Positions 1 to 8,834 are shown, counted from the stretch's first letter. The stretch is DNA of 20,532 nt from an uncultured Bacilli bacterium (GCA_934086395.1 CAKOIE010000025.1:1-20532); one strand, 5' to 3'. Numbers and translations: made by a program. Notes: a model not told the origin generated them from the letters alone.

Positions 1-2
1 AA

Positions 3-194
3 ACAAATAGAAAATACTCTACTACTTCAATCATTAATTCACTCAAAAAATATACATCTAATAATTTAGAACATGATATATATCTACAAAATTTTACTAA
101 TGATATTATTAAAGATTTATCTAACATTTATAATATTGATTTATCCAGAAAGTATCTAACTTTATCAGAAATTAAAAAAATTTTAACTTTATAG
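3..194 (+). CDS. C-terminal end of a gene cut by the window edge; possibly a DDE transposase
   Basis: An open frame enters from the left edge and ends at TAG (192-194), giving the last 63 residues of a larger protein. The segment is charged and helical-looking, with short motifs such as KKYTSNNLE and RKYLTLSEIKKIL. The tail resembles, from memory, the C-terminal ends of IS1634/IS4-like transposases in Firmicutes (an Ile-Asp-Leu..Lys-Tyr stretch followed by LxEIKKIL). No catalytic residue is visible in this fragment, so the assignment is weak. It is on the opposite strand to polC and is followed by a strong terminator. A gene of unknown function is equally possible. Confidence 0.5.
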   Translation, partial: TNRKYSTTSIINSLKKYTSNNLEHDIYLQNFTNDIIKDLSNIYNIDLSRKYLTLSEIKKILTL

Positions 195-220
195 AAAATT
201 TATTTTAATATACAACAGAT

Positions 221-264
221 AAAAAACGCGTTAGCCCTTATACTAAAAGGATTAGCGCGTTTTT
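221..264 (+). terminator. Strong hairpin terminator, possibly bidirectional
   Basis: AAAAACGCG (222-230) pairs with CGCGTTTTT (256-264). The stem continues inward with a few wobble or mismatched pairs around TTAGCCCTT/AAGGATTAG and ends in T5. An A-run on the other side would give a U-tract in reverse. It lies 27 bases after the stop of the left-edge gene. Confidence 0.8.
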
Positions 265-361
265 GCTGTCAAACTCAAGTTACAATTAATATTCTTTTTT
301 TATTTATTAGGTTTAAATCATTCACAATAATTACCTACCTTATCTTATCTAATTTTACATT

Positions 362-392
362 AAAAAAGGATTTATGTAAATAACATAAACCC
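362..392 (-). terminator. polC terminator
   Basis: On the minus strand GGGTTTATGT, loop TATTT, ACATAAATCC, then six T (362-367). It starts only about six bases past the polC stop codon. This is a textbook intrinsic terminator. Confidence 0.88.
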
Positions 393-397
393 ATGTT

Positions 398-3300
398 TTA
401 ATCAAATAAACTTAGTTGGGAAGATTCTGGCATATTTTCTAAAACATCAATAGATTTTAGTTTTTCTATTATTGTTCCAGAAACTTTTGCTCTTGATTGA
501 AAATCTTCAATACTAACAAATTTACCTTTTTCTCTTTCACTAACAATATTTTTAGCAACAGTTTCACCAAGTCCATCTACTGACAAAAAGGAAGGAATAA
601 TTGTATTTTCATCTGCTACTTGCCATACTTTCCAATCACTTTTATATAAGTCTATTTTTGCAAATTTAATTCCTCTAGCAGATGCTTCTAAGCATACTTT
701 TAAACATTCAAGAAGTCCTAGTTCTTTATTAGTAGCGTTGAATCCTTTATTTTGAATTTCTTCTACTTTTGCTTTTATAGCATCATAACCTTTCATCATT
801 GTTTCAACATCAAAATCAGTCGCTTTACATGATAACCAAGATGAATAAAAATATACTGGTTTATGAACTTTAATCCAAGCAATTCTAAAGGCACTTACAA
901 CATAAGCAGCAGCATGAGCTTTAGGGAACATATATTTAATCTTATTACATGAATCAATAAACCAATCAGGAATATTTGCATCTTGCATTATCTTTTTAAA
1001 GTTTTCCCAATTTTCTTTTTCTTTTGGTTTACTTGCTTTACCTTTACGTACAAATTCCATTATTTTAAAGGCTTTAATTGGTTCTACGCCATGATACATT
1101 AGATAAATCATAATATCATCACGACAACCAATAACTTCACTAAATGGAACAACATTATTAATAATTAAATCTCTCGCATTACCAAGCCATACATCAGTTC
1201 CATGAGAAAGTCCGGCAATTTTAACGAGTTCAGCAAATGTTTTAGGTTTAATTTCATCAACCATTCCAATTGTAAAGTTAGTACCAAATTCTGGAATTCC
1301 TAATGTACCAGTTAACGCTAATATTTGTTCATTAGTTACCCCTAACGCTTTAGTTGATGAGAAAATACTCATAGTCTCAGGATCTGATAAAGGTATTTTA
1401 CTAACATCAAGCCCAGTTTGTTCTTGAATAATTCTAAGCTGAGTTGGATCCGTATGACCTAAAATATCTAATTTAAGTAAACATTCCTCAATTGAGTGAT
1501 ATCCAAAGTGAGTTGTACGCCATGCGTTATTAACGTCTTCGGCTGGATACTGAAATGGGGTAAAATCATAAACTTCTTTATAATCAGGAACAACTACAAT
1601 TCCACCTGGATGTTGCCCAGTCGTTCTTTTAACTCCAGTAACACCTTTGGCTAAACGTTCTATTTCTGGATTACGCATCATAATTCCTTTATCTTCCATA
1701 TATCCTTTAACAAAACCAAATGCTGTTTTTTCAGCAACTGTACCAATAGTACCAGCACGATATACATTATCAACACCAAATAGTACCTTAGTATATTCAT
1801 GAGCAGATGCTTGATTTAAATCAGAAAAGTTTAAGTCGATATCTGGAACTTTATCAGCATTGAATCCTAAGAAAGTTTCAAATGGAATATCATGTCCATC
1901 TCTGTACATATCTTCCCCGCAATTAGGGCATTTCTTTTCAGGAAGATCAATACCACATGAATAAGTTGCGCCAAGTGGTTTACCATCTTCATCATTAAAA
2001 ATACTTGTCTTACATTTTAGACAGCGATAATGAGCCGCTAAAGAATTAACTTCAGTAATACCCATCATTGTTGCAACAAATGATGAACCTACTGATCCTC
2101 TTGAACCAACTAAGAATCCTTCATCATTAGAGTGTTTAACTAGTCTTTGGGCAATTAAGTAAATTGGATCGAAACCTGCACCAATTACACCACCAAGTGA
2201 TTTCTTTAACTTTTGTTCTATTTCTTCGTCACTAGTTTCTTCTTCTAAATGTTCTTTAATATTATTTCTAACTAACTCTTTAACAGCATCTACACCTTTT
2301 AATATAACTTCATGAACATCCTTAAATATTAATTCTTTTAAATTAGGTTCATCTTCACTATGAGTTTTTAATAAATTTTCACGACAGACTTTATAAACAG
2401 TTTCTCCATAAAGTTCTTTAGCAATTCGTTCTTCAATTAATAATGGAAGTGGATCTCCATACCAATCAGTTGCTCTACCATAAACCAAGTCAGTTACAAC
2501 TCTAGGACAATCTAAATAAGTTTTACCATCATCAGCTTTTACTCTAGGTGAAAATGGTGTTCCACCTGTATCTGGAATAACTTCTATTTCATCAATCATA
2601 TCACATATCTTATTTGTATTAGTAACAACTATTTCATATGCAACATCTTTATCTAAAAAGTTAAAATTATCAAGCATTTCATTTGTTGTTCTGTAATGTT
2701 GTGAAGGTATTTCTTTAATACTAGATTTAGCTAAATGATGTTTGCCAAAATTAGCTTTAGTATTTATAATTATTTGTCTATAAATTCGATCATCTTTATA
2801 AAAATGATGAACATCTCCAGTAGCAACCATTATTTTACCAGCATCTCTTACTGCATCAACAACTTTCATAATATTTCCAATTAATTCTGCATTAGAAGAA
2901 AAATCTCCTGTATCAACTAAATGAGAATAAACATCAGGTGGTTGAACTTCAACATAATCATAGAAATTAATTAAATTAGTTAATTCTTCTTTATCTTTTC
3001 TTCTAGCTTCTTTAAATATTTCTGAATCAAAGCATCCACTACCAATAAGTAATCCTTCTCTTAATTCTTGTAATACACTTCTTGGAATTCTAGGACATTT
3101 AAAGTAATAGGTTGTATTAGCCAGTGAAACAATTTTAAATAAATTCTTTAATCCTTTTTGATTTAAAACTAAAGCGTTAAAGTGATGTGTTGCCCCAAAC
3201 TTATATAAATTTTCTTTAGAAACTAAATTATCTAAATCTTTTATTGTTTTATAAGTATCTTTTGGAACACGATCTAACATTTTCCAAAATACATAAGCTG

Positions 3301-4981
3301 TTCCTTCAGCATCATAATCTGCTCTATGATGAGCATCCTCGTTCCAAGGTACTTCATATCTTTTAACTAACGCTGACAAACTGTGTCTTGTTAAATCAGG
3401 ATCTAACGCTCTTGATAGTTCTAATGTATCAATAACAGTATTATTAAATTCCGGTAATCCATATTTTTTACAAGCCATATCAACAAAAGACATATCGAAT
3501 TTCGCGTTATGAGCAACCATAGGTAGTCCTTCTGCCCACTCTAAAAATCTTTTAGTTACGTTTGCTTCATTATCAGCACCAGCTAGATCATCATCAGTAA
3601 TACATGTTAAATCAACTATCTTTTGTGGAAGTGGTCTACCTGGATTAATAAATTCATCAAATCTATCAATTATTTCACCACTCGCAATTTTTACAGCACC
3701 AATTTCAATCATTTGATCTTTACCACCAGCATTAAAACCAGTAGTTTCTGTATCAAATACAACATAAGTAGTGCTTCTTAAATCATCATCTTTTGCTCTA
3801 AAAGTAATATCAGCCGAATCATCAACTAATGTAAGTTCAGTACCATAAATACCTTTAAAATGTTCTTCTTTAGGTTTACCTTTATTATAATTTTTAATTA
3901 TTTCATAACAAATTGGAAATGCTTGACAACCACCATGATCAGTTATCGCAACTCCTTTATATCCAAATTTAATAGCATTACTAACAAGCTCTGATGTATG
4001 TTTATCTAAATCAAATTTAGTAACTCCATCCATTTGACTCATCATTGTATGAGCATGTAATTCGACTCTCTTAACTTCAGCATCATCAACAAACTCATCA
4101 TCTTTACTAGGAATTTCCTCTATATCTCTTACATTAAACACTAAATCCTTAGCAAAAGTATCATTTTTAATATATCCTCTAAAAGCATACCATTTGCCTT
4201 CTTTTAATCCCGCTTTATATTTATTAAATTCATCATCTTCTCTTGTAAATATTTTAGCTAAAATACTATCAGTTTTATCACTAATCTTCAAAGTTAATAT
4301 TTTAAAATTACTTTTATTAGATACAAATTCTTCTATTCCAAAAATATATGCTTCAACTGTAACATTATTTTCTTCTCCAATAATATCCTTAATTTCTGTA
4401 ATCTTTTTAGATTTAATTTCTTCACCCATTATAATTTTAAATTCAGGTTCTTTATTAACAATTATATCTGTTTTACTATTTTCTATTTCTTCTTTTATTT
4501 CTTTTCTCTTTTCATCATTAATAACAGGAACTAAACCAACCTCATAAATACCTAAACTTTTTAGATACTTACTAAATTCATCATTAAAAGAATCTATTAA
4601 ATTAGCTTCCATCTTTGAAATAACCTCAACACTTATTTCATTATTTTCCACTTTAAAATCATTATTAATGATACTTTGTAAAGAAACATTATCAATAACT
4701 TTTTGATCTAAAAAATATTTAAAATATTTAATAATATCTTCGTCTAAAATATTACTATAACTTATTTTAATATCTATCGTATTTACATTTTCAATTCCGT
4801 CTTTAGCCTTATTAATCAGTTTTATCATTGATTCAGGATTAATAACTTTATCACTTTGTAAATATACTATCCAAGATTCTTTTTGTTTATTTATAACAAC
4901 TTTAGAAACTTTTACTCCATCAAAATTATCTATATCATCAAAATTTATTTTATTAAAGAATCTTATTAATTTATCATCCAT
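398..4981 (-). CDS. polC: DNA polymerase III alpha subunit, PolC type
   Basis: PolC is the main replicative polymerase of low-GC Gram-positive bacteria, with a built-in proofreading exonuclease. All family parts are visible in the 1527 residues. An N-terminal region and OB fold come first (to ~295). The PHP domain starts at ~305 (ELHAHTMMSQMDG) and is split by a DEDDh exonuclease (VVFDTETTGF near 410; HHRADYDAEG near 552). PHP resumes with ATGDVHHFY near 725. The polymerase core has GSRGSVGSSF near 965, a four-Cys zinc site (CLKC...CPNC) near 990-1030 and the palm aspartates in PDIDLNFSD near 1046. The C-terminus, SQLSLFD, matches the sliding-clamp-binding consensus. It is slightly longer than the ~1440-1470 usual for Bacilli. 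Start ATG at 4981 has AAGGGTG eight bases upstream. It appears to be transcribed alone. Confidence 0.98.
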   Translation of the reverse strand: MDDKLIRFFNKINFDDIDNFDGVKVSKVVINKQKESWIVYLQSDKVINPESMIKLINKAKDGIENVNTIDIKISYSNILDEDIIKYFKYFLDQKVIDNVSLQSIINNDFKVENNEISVEVISKMEANLIDSFNDEFSKYLKSLGIYEVGLVPVINDEKRKEIKEEIENSKTDIIVNKEPEFKIIMGEEIKSKKITEIKDIIGEENNVTVEAYIFGIEEFVSNKSNFKILTLKISDKTDSILAKIFTREDDEFNKYKAGLKEGKWYAFRGYIKNDTFAKDLVFNVRDIEEIPSKDDEFVDDAEVKRVELHAHTMMSQMDGVTKFDLDKHTSELVSNAIKFGYKGVAITDHGGCQAFPICYEIIKNYNKGKPKEEHFKGIYGTELTLVDDSADITFRAKDDDLRSTTYVVFDTETTGFNAGGKDQMIEIGAVKIASGEIIDRFDEFINPGRPLPQKIVDLTCITDDDLAGADNEANVTKRFLEWAEGLPMVAHNAKFDMSFVDMACKKYGLPEFNNTVIDTLELSRALDPDLTRHSLSALVKRYEVPWNEDAHHRADYDAEGTAYVFWKMLDRVPKDTYKTIKDLDNLVSKENLYKFGATHHFNALVLNQKGLKNLFKIVSLANTTYYFKCPRIPRSVLQELREGLLIGSGCFDSEIFKEARRKDKEELTNLINFYDYVEVQPPDVYSHLVDTGDFSSNAELIGNIMKVVDAVRDAGKIMVATGDVHHFYKDDRIYRQIIINTKANFGKHHLAKSSIKEIPSQHYRTTNEMLDNFNFLDKDVAYEIVVTNTNKICDMIDEIEVIPDTGGTPFSPRVKADDGKTYLDCPRVVTDLVYGRATDWYGDPLPLLIEERIAKELYGETVYKVCRENLLKTHSEDEPNLKELIFKDVHEVILKGVDAVKELVRNNIKEHLEEETSDEEIEQKLKKSLGGVIGAGFDPIYLIAQRLVKHSNDEGFLVGSRGSVGSSFVATMMGITEVNSLAAHYRCLKCKTSIFNDEDGKPLGATYSCGIDLPEKKCPNCGEDMYRDGHDIPFETFLGFNADKVPDIDLNFSDLNQASAHEYTKVLFGVDNVYRAGTIGTVAEKTAFGFVKGYMEDKGIMMRNPEIERLAKGVTGVKRTTGQHPGGIVVVPDYKEVYDFTPFQYPAEDVNNAWRTTHFGYHSIEECLLKLDILGHTDPTQLRIIQEQTGLDVSKIPLSDPETMSIFSSTKALGVTNEQILALTGTLGIPEFGTNFTIGMVDEIKPKTFAELVKIAGLSHGTDVWLGNARDLIINNVVPFSEVIGCRDDIMIYLMYHGVEPIKAFKIMEFVRKGKASKPKEKENWENFKKIMQDANIPDWFIDSCNKIKYMFPKAHAAAYVVSAFRIAWIKVHKPVYFYSSWLSCKATDFDVETMMKGYDAIKAKVEEIQNKGFNATNKELGLLECLKVCLEASARGIKFAKIDLYKSDWKVWQVADENTIIPSFLSVDGLGETVAKNIVSEREKGKFVSIEDFQSRAKVSGTIIEKLKSIDVLENMPESSQLSLFD

Positions 4982-5002
4982 TATTAATCACCCTTGAATA
5001 TA

Positions 5003-5030
5003 ATTATACTTAAAATCTAAAATAAAACAA
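5003..5030 (-). promoter_or_regulatory. Sigma-A-type promoter of polC
   Basis: TTGTTT (5025-5030), 16-bp spacer, TATAAT (5003-5008), placed about 20 bases before the polC start. The -35 box overlaps the toxN terminator, so the two units are packed tightly. Confidence 0.65.
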
Positions 5031-5049
5031 ATACTTTTAAGGTATTTGT
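5021..5049 (-). terminator. toxN terminator
   Basis: Minus strand ACAAATAC, 7-base loop, GTATTTGT, then TTTTATT. It begins directly after the toxN stop codon and separates the toxin from polC. Confidence 0.75.
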
Positions 5050-5568
5050 TTAAACTTTTTGCTTTATATTATTATATTCTTTACATTTTTTGATAGGTAG
5101 AGGAAAATTGCAACATCTATCTTTAATTCTTTTTACTAATCTTCCACATGTATATAAATCATACAATTTAACTGCCTTAATTATAATTCTATTATAATTT
5201 TTATTTAACCACAACAACTGATCTTTTAATAATTGTTGTCTTTTTAATTCATAAATATTTTCAGGTATTTTGTTAATATCTATTATTTCATAATTATTAG
5301 GCGAAACAGGAATCATATTATTGAAATTAACTACACCTAACTTTCCACCATTTATTTTTATAATATCAATATTATTTTTCATATGTAGGTGTTTATCTTT
5401 TGGACTAGATAAAGGTGCATAGTAATCGCAATTATTTACTACAAATAAAGTTCCAATAAAAGGTCTTAGTTCTTTTATGCCAGCATTATAAGAAACTTTA
5501 TCATCAAATTTTCTTAAATAATCACAATATTTATAATCAACTTTTACTATTTTAAAATTTCTAATCAT
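5050..5568 (-). CDS. toxN: Type III toxin-antitoxin endoribonuclease, ToxN/AbiQ family
   Basis: ToxN/AbiQ toxins are RNases that cleave A-rich RNA. Their own repeat RNA binds and inhibits them, and several family members cause phage abortive infection. The 172-residue length is typical. The N-terminal part has SYNAGIKELRPFIGTL (residues 26-41), the usual Arg-Pro-Phe-Ile-Gly region. It is followed by YYAPLSSPKDKH (49-60), the family signature with the Ser-Ser-Pro-Lys active-site loop. No signal peptide or membrane segment is seen. The start ATG at 5568 is preceded by GGGGAG about 11 bases away. Upstream lies the expected order for this class: repeat RNA, hairpin, toxin. Its own terminator ends the unit before polC. 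The family call rests on the loop motif plus the upstream repeats. Confidence 0.88.
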   Translation of the reverse strand: MIRNFKIVKVDYKYCDYLRKFDDKVSYNAGIKELRPFIGTLFVVNNCDYYAPLSSPKDKHLHMKNNIDIIKINGGKLGVVNFNNMIPVSPNNYEIIDINKIPENIYELKRQQLLKDQLLWLNKNYNRIIIKAVKLYDLYTCGRLVKRIKDRCCNFPLPIKKCKEYNNIKQKV

Positions 5569-5592
5569 AATTTCTAATTCTCCCCAAACAAA

Positions 5593-5625
5593 TAAAATTA
5601 AAGATTAGAGTTTGCTCTCTAATCT
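5593..5625 (-). terminator. Attenuating terminator between antitoxin module B and toxN
   Basis: AGATTAGAG (minus strand, from 5625) pairs with CTCTAATCT around a 6-base loop and is followed by TTAATTTTATT. In type III systems a leaky terminator here keeps antitoxin RNA in excess over toxin mRNA. Confidence 0.8.
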
Positions 5626-5627
5626 AC

Positions 5628-5668
5628 TTTTTTAACTTCCATTTACGGCTGGATACACTCGCTTTTTT
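5628..5668 (-). ncRNA. toxI: ToxI-like antitoxin module B (one repeat unit)
   Basis: A 35-base unit (minus strand 5662 to 5628) begins GCGAGTG and ends GGAAGTTAAAAAA. It is preceded by TTATAAAAAA and followed at once by the 5593-5625 hairpin. It aligns with the two units of module A through the pattern AGTG...CA...GGAA.TAAAAAA. The A6 borders fit ToxN-type cleavage in A-rich sequence. Only one full unit is present, fewer than usual for ToxI. Its position directly before toxN supports an antitoxin role. The RNA ends are inferred. Confidence 0.6.
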
Positions 5669-5811
5669 ATAACAACATGTTGCATTAATATTATATGCAA
5701 CAATTTGCTTCACATAATCACTTATGCATAATTGATTTATCACGATTTTTCACATAAGTCAATTGTTTTTTGAATCATTTTCAAAAATTTATTTTCAATC
5801 TATCTAAGTTT
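5669..5811 (-). other. Intergenic spacer between the two antitoxin modules
   Basis: No open frame. It contains a perfect 7-bp stem-loop (GTTGCAT/ATGCAAC, 5679-5701) whose loop includes TATAAT, and a TTGACT further upstream without a well-spaced -10. A promoter for module B may lie here but none is convincing. Confidence 0.35.
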
Positions 5812-5839
5812 AATAAAACTAGAGAACAAACTCTAGTTT
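5812..5839 (-). terminator. Hairpin after antitoxin module A
   Basis: AAACTAGAG and CTCTAGTTT form a 9-bp perfect stem with a 6-base loop, followed on the minus strand by a short TTTATTA tract. It resembles the hairpin after module B (shared CTAGAG/CTCTA core), suggesting the module-plus-hairpin was duplicated. Confidence 0.65.
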
Positions 5840-5841
5840 CC

Positions 5842-5911
5842 TTTTTTAGTTCCTGTTTAAGTGAAAATCACTTTTTTAATTCCTATCATGGTGAGAGTCA
5901 CTAGCTTTTTT
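5842..5911 (-). ncRNA. toxI: ToxI-like antitoxin module A (two repeat units)
   Basis: Two adjacent diverged units: A1 (5905 to 5872, 34 bases, starting GCTAGTGACT) and A2 (5871 to 5842, 30 bases, starting GTGATTTTCAC). Both end in GGAA.TAAAAAA. The module begins with the same TTATAAAAAAGC border as module B. A hairpin follows directly. Sizes match type III antitoxin repeats (about 30-45 nt). No toxin gene follows this copy; the next downstream element is module B. Confidence 0.55.
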
Positions 5912-6041
5912 ATAATTCTAAACTATTTTCATTTAATAAAAATTCATAAATATTTAAAAATAATATACCATCATCATTTCTATATGAACTAACTTCATTT
6001 TTAGTAATAATAATCTCTATTTATATTCCTATGTCATCCAT
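5910..6041 (-). pseudogene. Possible small gene remnant (44 codons with one internal stop)
   Basis: Reading from ATG at 6041 gives a short frame with an in-frame TAA at 6021-6023. About 36 protein-like codons follow (e.g. NEVSSYRNDDGILF) to TAA at 5910-5912, right at the start of antitoxin module A. It could be the tail of a lost gene, such as a degraded earlier neighbour, or chance in AT-rich DNA. No homology is recognised. Confidence 0.25.
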
Positions 6042-6077
6042 TACGAATTTTTTCCGTTTTGTATCTTTTTTCGTAAT
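6040..6077. repeat. 38-bp palindrome-ended repeat, copy 1
   Basis: Begins ATTACGAA and ends TTCGTAAT (8-bp perfect inverted ends) around a T-rich middle containing CCGTTTTGTA. Differs from copy 2 at one position (T/C). Confidence 0.85.
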
Positions 6078-6112
6078 AAAATACATCATAATTAAGCTTT
6101 TATGTCAATAAT

Positions 6113-6150
6113 ATTACGAATTTTTTCCGTTTTGTACCTTTTTTCGTAAT
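6113..6150. repeat. 38-bp palindrome-ended repeat, copy 2
   Basis: Same 38 bp as copy 1 with one substitution, 73 bp away (35-bp spacer containing TTGACA on the minus strand). Each copy can form a stem-loop on either strand. Role unknown: paired operator, RNA hairpins or remnants of a small mobile repeat. Confidence 0.85.
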
Positions 6151-6293
6151 CGAAATAAAATAATCATTAATGCTTTTGCTTCACACCAATAAAGTAACTT
6201 TTAGTCGCTTGCAGGCTTAAATTTGTGGTACTTGTAACCGTACTTTTTTTATTATTATTTCCTTTCATATCTCAAAGAATATTTTATCCTAAA
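6151..6293. other. Intergenic region between mutS and the toxin-antitoxin locus
   Basis: No gene is seen. On the minus strand, 6243 to 6200 carries GGT-N7-ACC, then TTTAAG, then TGCA-GC. This order recalls the pseudoknot layout of classical ToxI repeats but is unproven. On the plus strand, GTAC...GTAC followed by T7 (6228-6250) could be a weak terminator. mutS has no clear terminator of its own here. Confidence 0.3.
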
Positions 6294-8834
6294 TTATTCT
6301 CTTATATTCTTAGATTTATTCTTTAAATCAAATAATATTTTTAAAGCATCCATAGGCGTTGTATTTAAAGGATCAATTTTATCTATTTCTTCCTTTAAAA
6401 TATTTGGTTCTTTTACTGTTTCAGTAAAATCAAATGATATTTGCTTACTACCACTATCTTTACTATTTGTTTCATATTCCTTAAGCATCTTATTAGCATC
6501 ATTAATAATTTCTTTTGGTAGTCCTGCTAAATCAGCAACATGAATACCATAACTTTTATCAATTGCTCCATCTTCAATTTTATGTAAAAATACAAGCTTA
6601 TTATTATCTAAAGTTGCACTAACATGAACATTTTTAATAGTAGGATATTCATCAGTTAAACTAGTTAATTCATGATAATGCGTACTAAAAAGAGTTTTAC
6701 ACTTTATATTTTTAGTAACATATTTTAAAATAGCTCCCGCTAAACTCATACCATCATAAGTTGCAGTACCTCTTCCTAACTCATCAAATAAGATTAATGA
6801 TTCACTAGTTGCATTTTTAATAGCACTTCTACTTTCTTTCATTTCAACCATAAAAGTAGATTCACCACTAACTAAATCATCACTAGCACCTATTCTAGTA
6901 AATATAGCATCAAAAATACATAAATTAGCGTAATCAGCAGGTACAAAAGATCCTATTTGAGCCATAATAATTATGATAGCAAGCTGTCTCATATAAGTAG
7001 ATTTACCACTCATATTAGGTCCCGTTATTAAAAGTGTGTTTATATTTTTATCCATATAAATATCATTTTTAACATACTTACCATTAGTAACAATATTGAT
7101 TACTGGATGAAAACCATTTTTGATATCAACTAACTTATCATGATTAAAGATTGGTCTAACTAACTTTTCTTTTTCTGATACAATCGATAATGAACATAAG
7201 GCATCAATTATACCAATCTTATTAGCTGTTTCTTTCAAAGAAATAATATCCTTTTTAATTTTTTCCTTTATTTCATTAAATAAATCATATTCAAGTTCAA
7301 CAATTCTTTCTTCGGCGTTTAATATCATAGCTTCTTTTTCTTTTAATACAGGACTTATAAATCTTTCACCAGTAGTTAAAGTTTGCTTTCTTTCCCAACC
7401 AAATTCTTCTTTAACACGTGATGCTTGTCCCTTACTTATTTCAATATAATAACCAAAAACTTTATTATATCCAACTTTTAAATTTTGAATACCAGTTCTT
7501 GCTCTTTCTTCTTGTTCTAAAGTACTTAAAAATTCTTTACCACCACTTCTTATTTTCTTAAGTTCATCTAATTCATTATTGTATCCATCTTTAATTAAAT
7601 AACCTTCTTTAATTGTTATAGGTGGTTCTTCATATATAGCTTTATCAAGTAAGTTGTATAATTCTTCATGAGTATTAATTTTAATATCAACATTCATCTT
7701 ACTTAAGATATCTTTTACTTCTGGTAATACCTTTAAACTATTTCTTATTTGTAATGCATCCCTAGCGTTAAAAGAACCACAAGTTAACTTACCACATAAT
7801 CTTTCTAAATCATAAACTTCATATAAACATTTAAGTAGATCACTTCTTAAAATAAATTCTTCATTTAATTTAGTAATAATATCTAAACGTTTATTAATCT
7901 CTTCTTCATTTCTTAAAGGATTAGATACCCATAACTTTAAAGTACGTGAACCCATACTAGTTTTACATCTATCTAAAAACCAAATTAAAGAATACTCTCT
8001 TTCTTTTAATCTTAAGGTTTCAAATAATTCTAAATTTCTAATAGTATGAATATTTAAATTCAAATAATTGCTATTGTTAATTATTTTAACACTTTCAAAT
8101 AAAGATACATCTTTAAGTTCTTTAACAATTAAATAATAAAATAAATGTTTAACTCCAATAGTTACTCTTTCATCACTAATATTATCTAGTATTTTTAATT
8201 CTTTATCATATAATTCATCACTATAATTAATATTAACACTATAACTATTTTTAAATATATTAACTATTTTTTCATTAAAATCTTTTTTTAATATTAATTC
8301 TTTTATATTTAAAGCTAGAATTTTATTAACTAAAGCATCATCATTATAATCTAAGAATTCAGCGTAAATATCTCCTGTAGAAATATCTGCATAAGTAAGT
8401 AAATAAGCGTAACTTAAATCTATTATACTTGCTAAATAATTAAAATCAAAAGAATCTAAGAAATCTAAATCCACTAAAGTACCTTTAGAAACTACATTTA
8501 TTACTTCTCTTTTAACCATTCCTTTAGTTTTTTTAGGATCTTCCATTTGTTCACAAATTGCTACTTTAAATCCTTTATTAACTGCTTTTTCTAAATAAGG
8601 TTTAACAGCATGATGTGGAACACCACACATTGGAACTCTTTCTTCTAACCCGGCATTTTTACCAGTTAATGTTAGTTCAAGTTCATGAGCACCAGCTTCA
8701 GCATCTTCAAAAAATAATTCATAAAAATCACCAATACGATAAAATAGTAAAGTATCTTCATAATCTTTTTTAATATCCATATATTGTTTCATCATAGGAC
8801 TTAAATCTTCATAGTTTACTTCATTTCTTTTCAT
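6294..8834 (-). CDS. mutS: DNA mismatch repair protein MutS
   Basis: MutS binds base mismatches and small loops and uses ATP to recruit downstream repair factors. The N-terminal domain has the mismatch-reading Phe-x-Glu in GDFYELF (residues 37-39). Connector, lever and clamp domains follow. The ATPase has Walker A GPNMSGKST near 605 and Walker B LILFDELGRGT near 680. QISFDF near 798 is a likely sliding-clamp-binding motif. Start: ATG at 8834 is preferred because AGGTG sits six bases upstream. The GTG at 8843 would overlap that ribosome site. This gives 846 residues, normal for the family. No mutL is adjacent in the window. It follows the surface gene at 8918-10639 but is separated from it by a terminator. 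Confidence 0.97.
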   Translation of the reverse strand: MKRNEVNYEDLSPMMKQYMDIKKDYEDTLLFYRIGDFYELFFEDAEAGAHELELTLTGKNAGLEERVPMCGVPHHAVKPYLEKAVNKGFKVAICEQMEDPKKTKGMVKREVINVVSKGTLVDLDFLDSFDFNYLASIIDLSYAYLLTYADISTGDIYAEFLDYNDDALVNKILALNIKELILKKDFNEKIVNIFKNSYSVNINYSDELYDKELKILDNISDERVTIGVKHLFYYLIVKELKDVSLFESVKIINNSNYLNLNIHTIRNLELFETLRLKEREYSLIWFLDRCKTSMGSRTLKLWVSNPLRNEEEINKRLDIITKLNEEFILRSDLLKCLYEVYDLERLCGKLTCGSFNARDALQIRNSLKVLPEVKDILSKMNVDIKINTHEELYNLLDKAIYEEPPITIKEGYLIKDGYNNELDELKKIRSGGKEFLSTLEQEERARTGIQNLKVGYNKVFGYYIEISKGQASRVKEEFGWERKQTLTTGERFISPVLKEKEAMILNAEERIVELEYDLFNEIKEKIKKDIISLKETANKIGIIDALCSLSIVSEKEKLVRPIFNHDKLVDIKNGFHPVINIVTNGKYVKNDIYMDKNINTLLITGPNMSGKSTYMRQLAIIIIMAQIGSFVPADYANLCIFDAIFTRIGASDDLVSGESTFMVEMKESRSAIKNATSESLILFDELGRGTATYDGMSLAGAILKYVTKNIKCKTLFSTHYHELTSLTDEYPTIKNVHVSATLDNNKLVFLHKIEDGAIDKSYGIHVADLAGLPKEIINDANKMLKEYETNSKDSGSKQISFDFTETVKEPNILKEEIDKIDPLNTTPMDALKILFDLKNKSKNIRE

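Noticed and set aside
4194..4547. 117-codon plus-strand open frame inside polC
   Set aside because: Lies wholly antisense to the well-supported polC frame and has a low-complexity Ser/Leu/Ile composition; a shadow frame.
6040..6150. CRISPR-like pattern: two 38-bp repeats with a 35-bp spacer
   Set aside because: Only two units, perfect inverted ends over a T-rich core unlike known CRISPR repeats, and no cas gene in the window.
5569..6293. tRNA or other structured housekeeping RNA in the longest gene-free stretch
   Set aside because: No cloverleaf or T-loop consensus was seen; the structure present is explained by antitoxin repeats, hairpins and the paired repeats.
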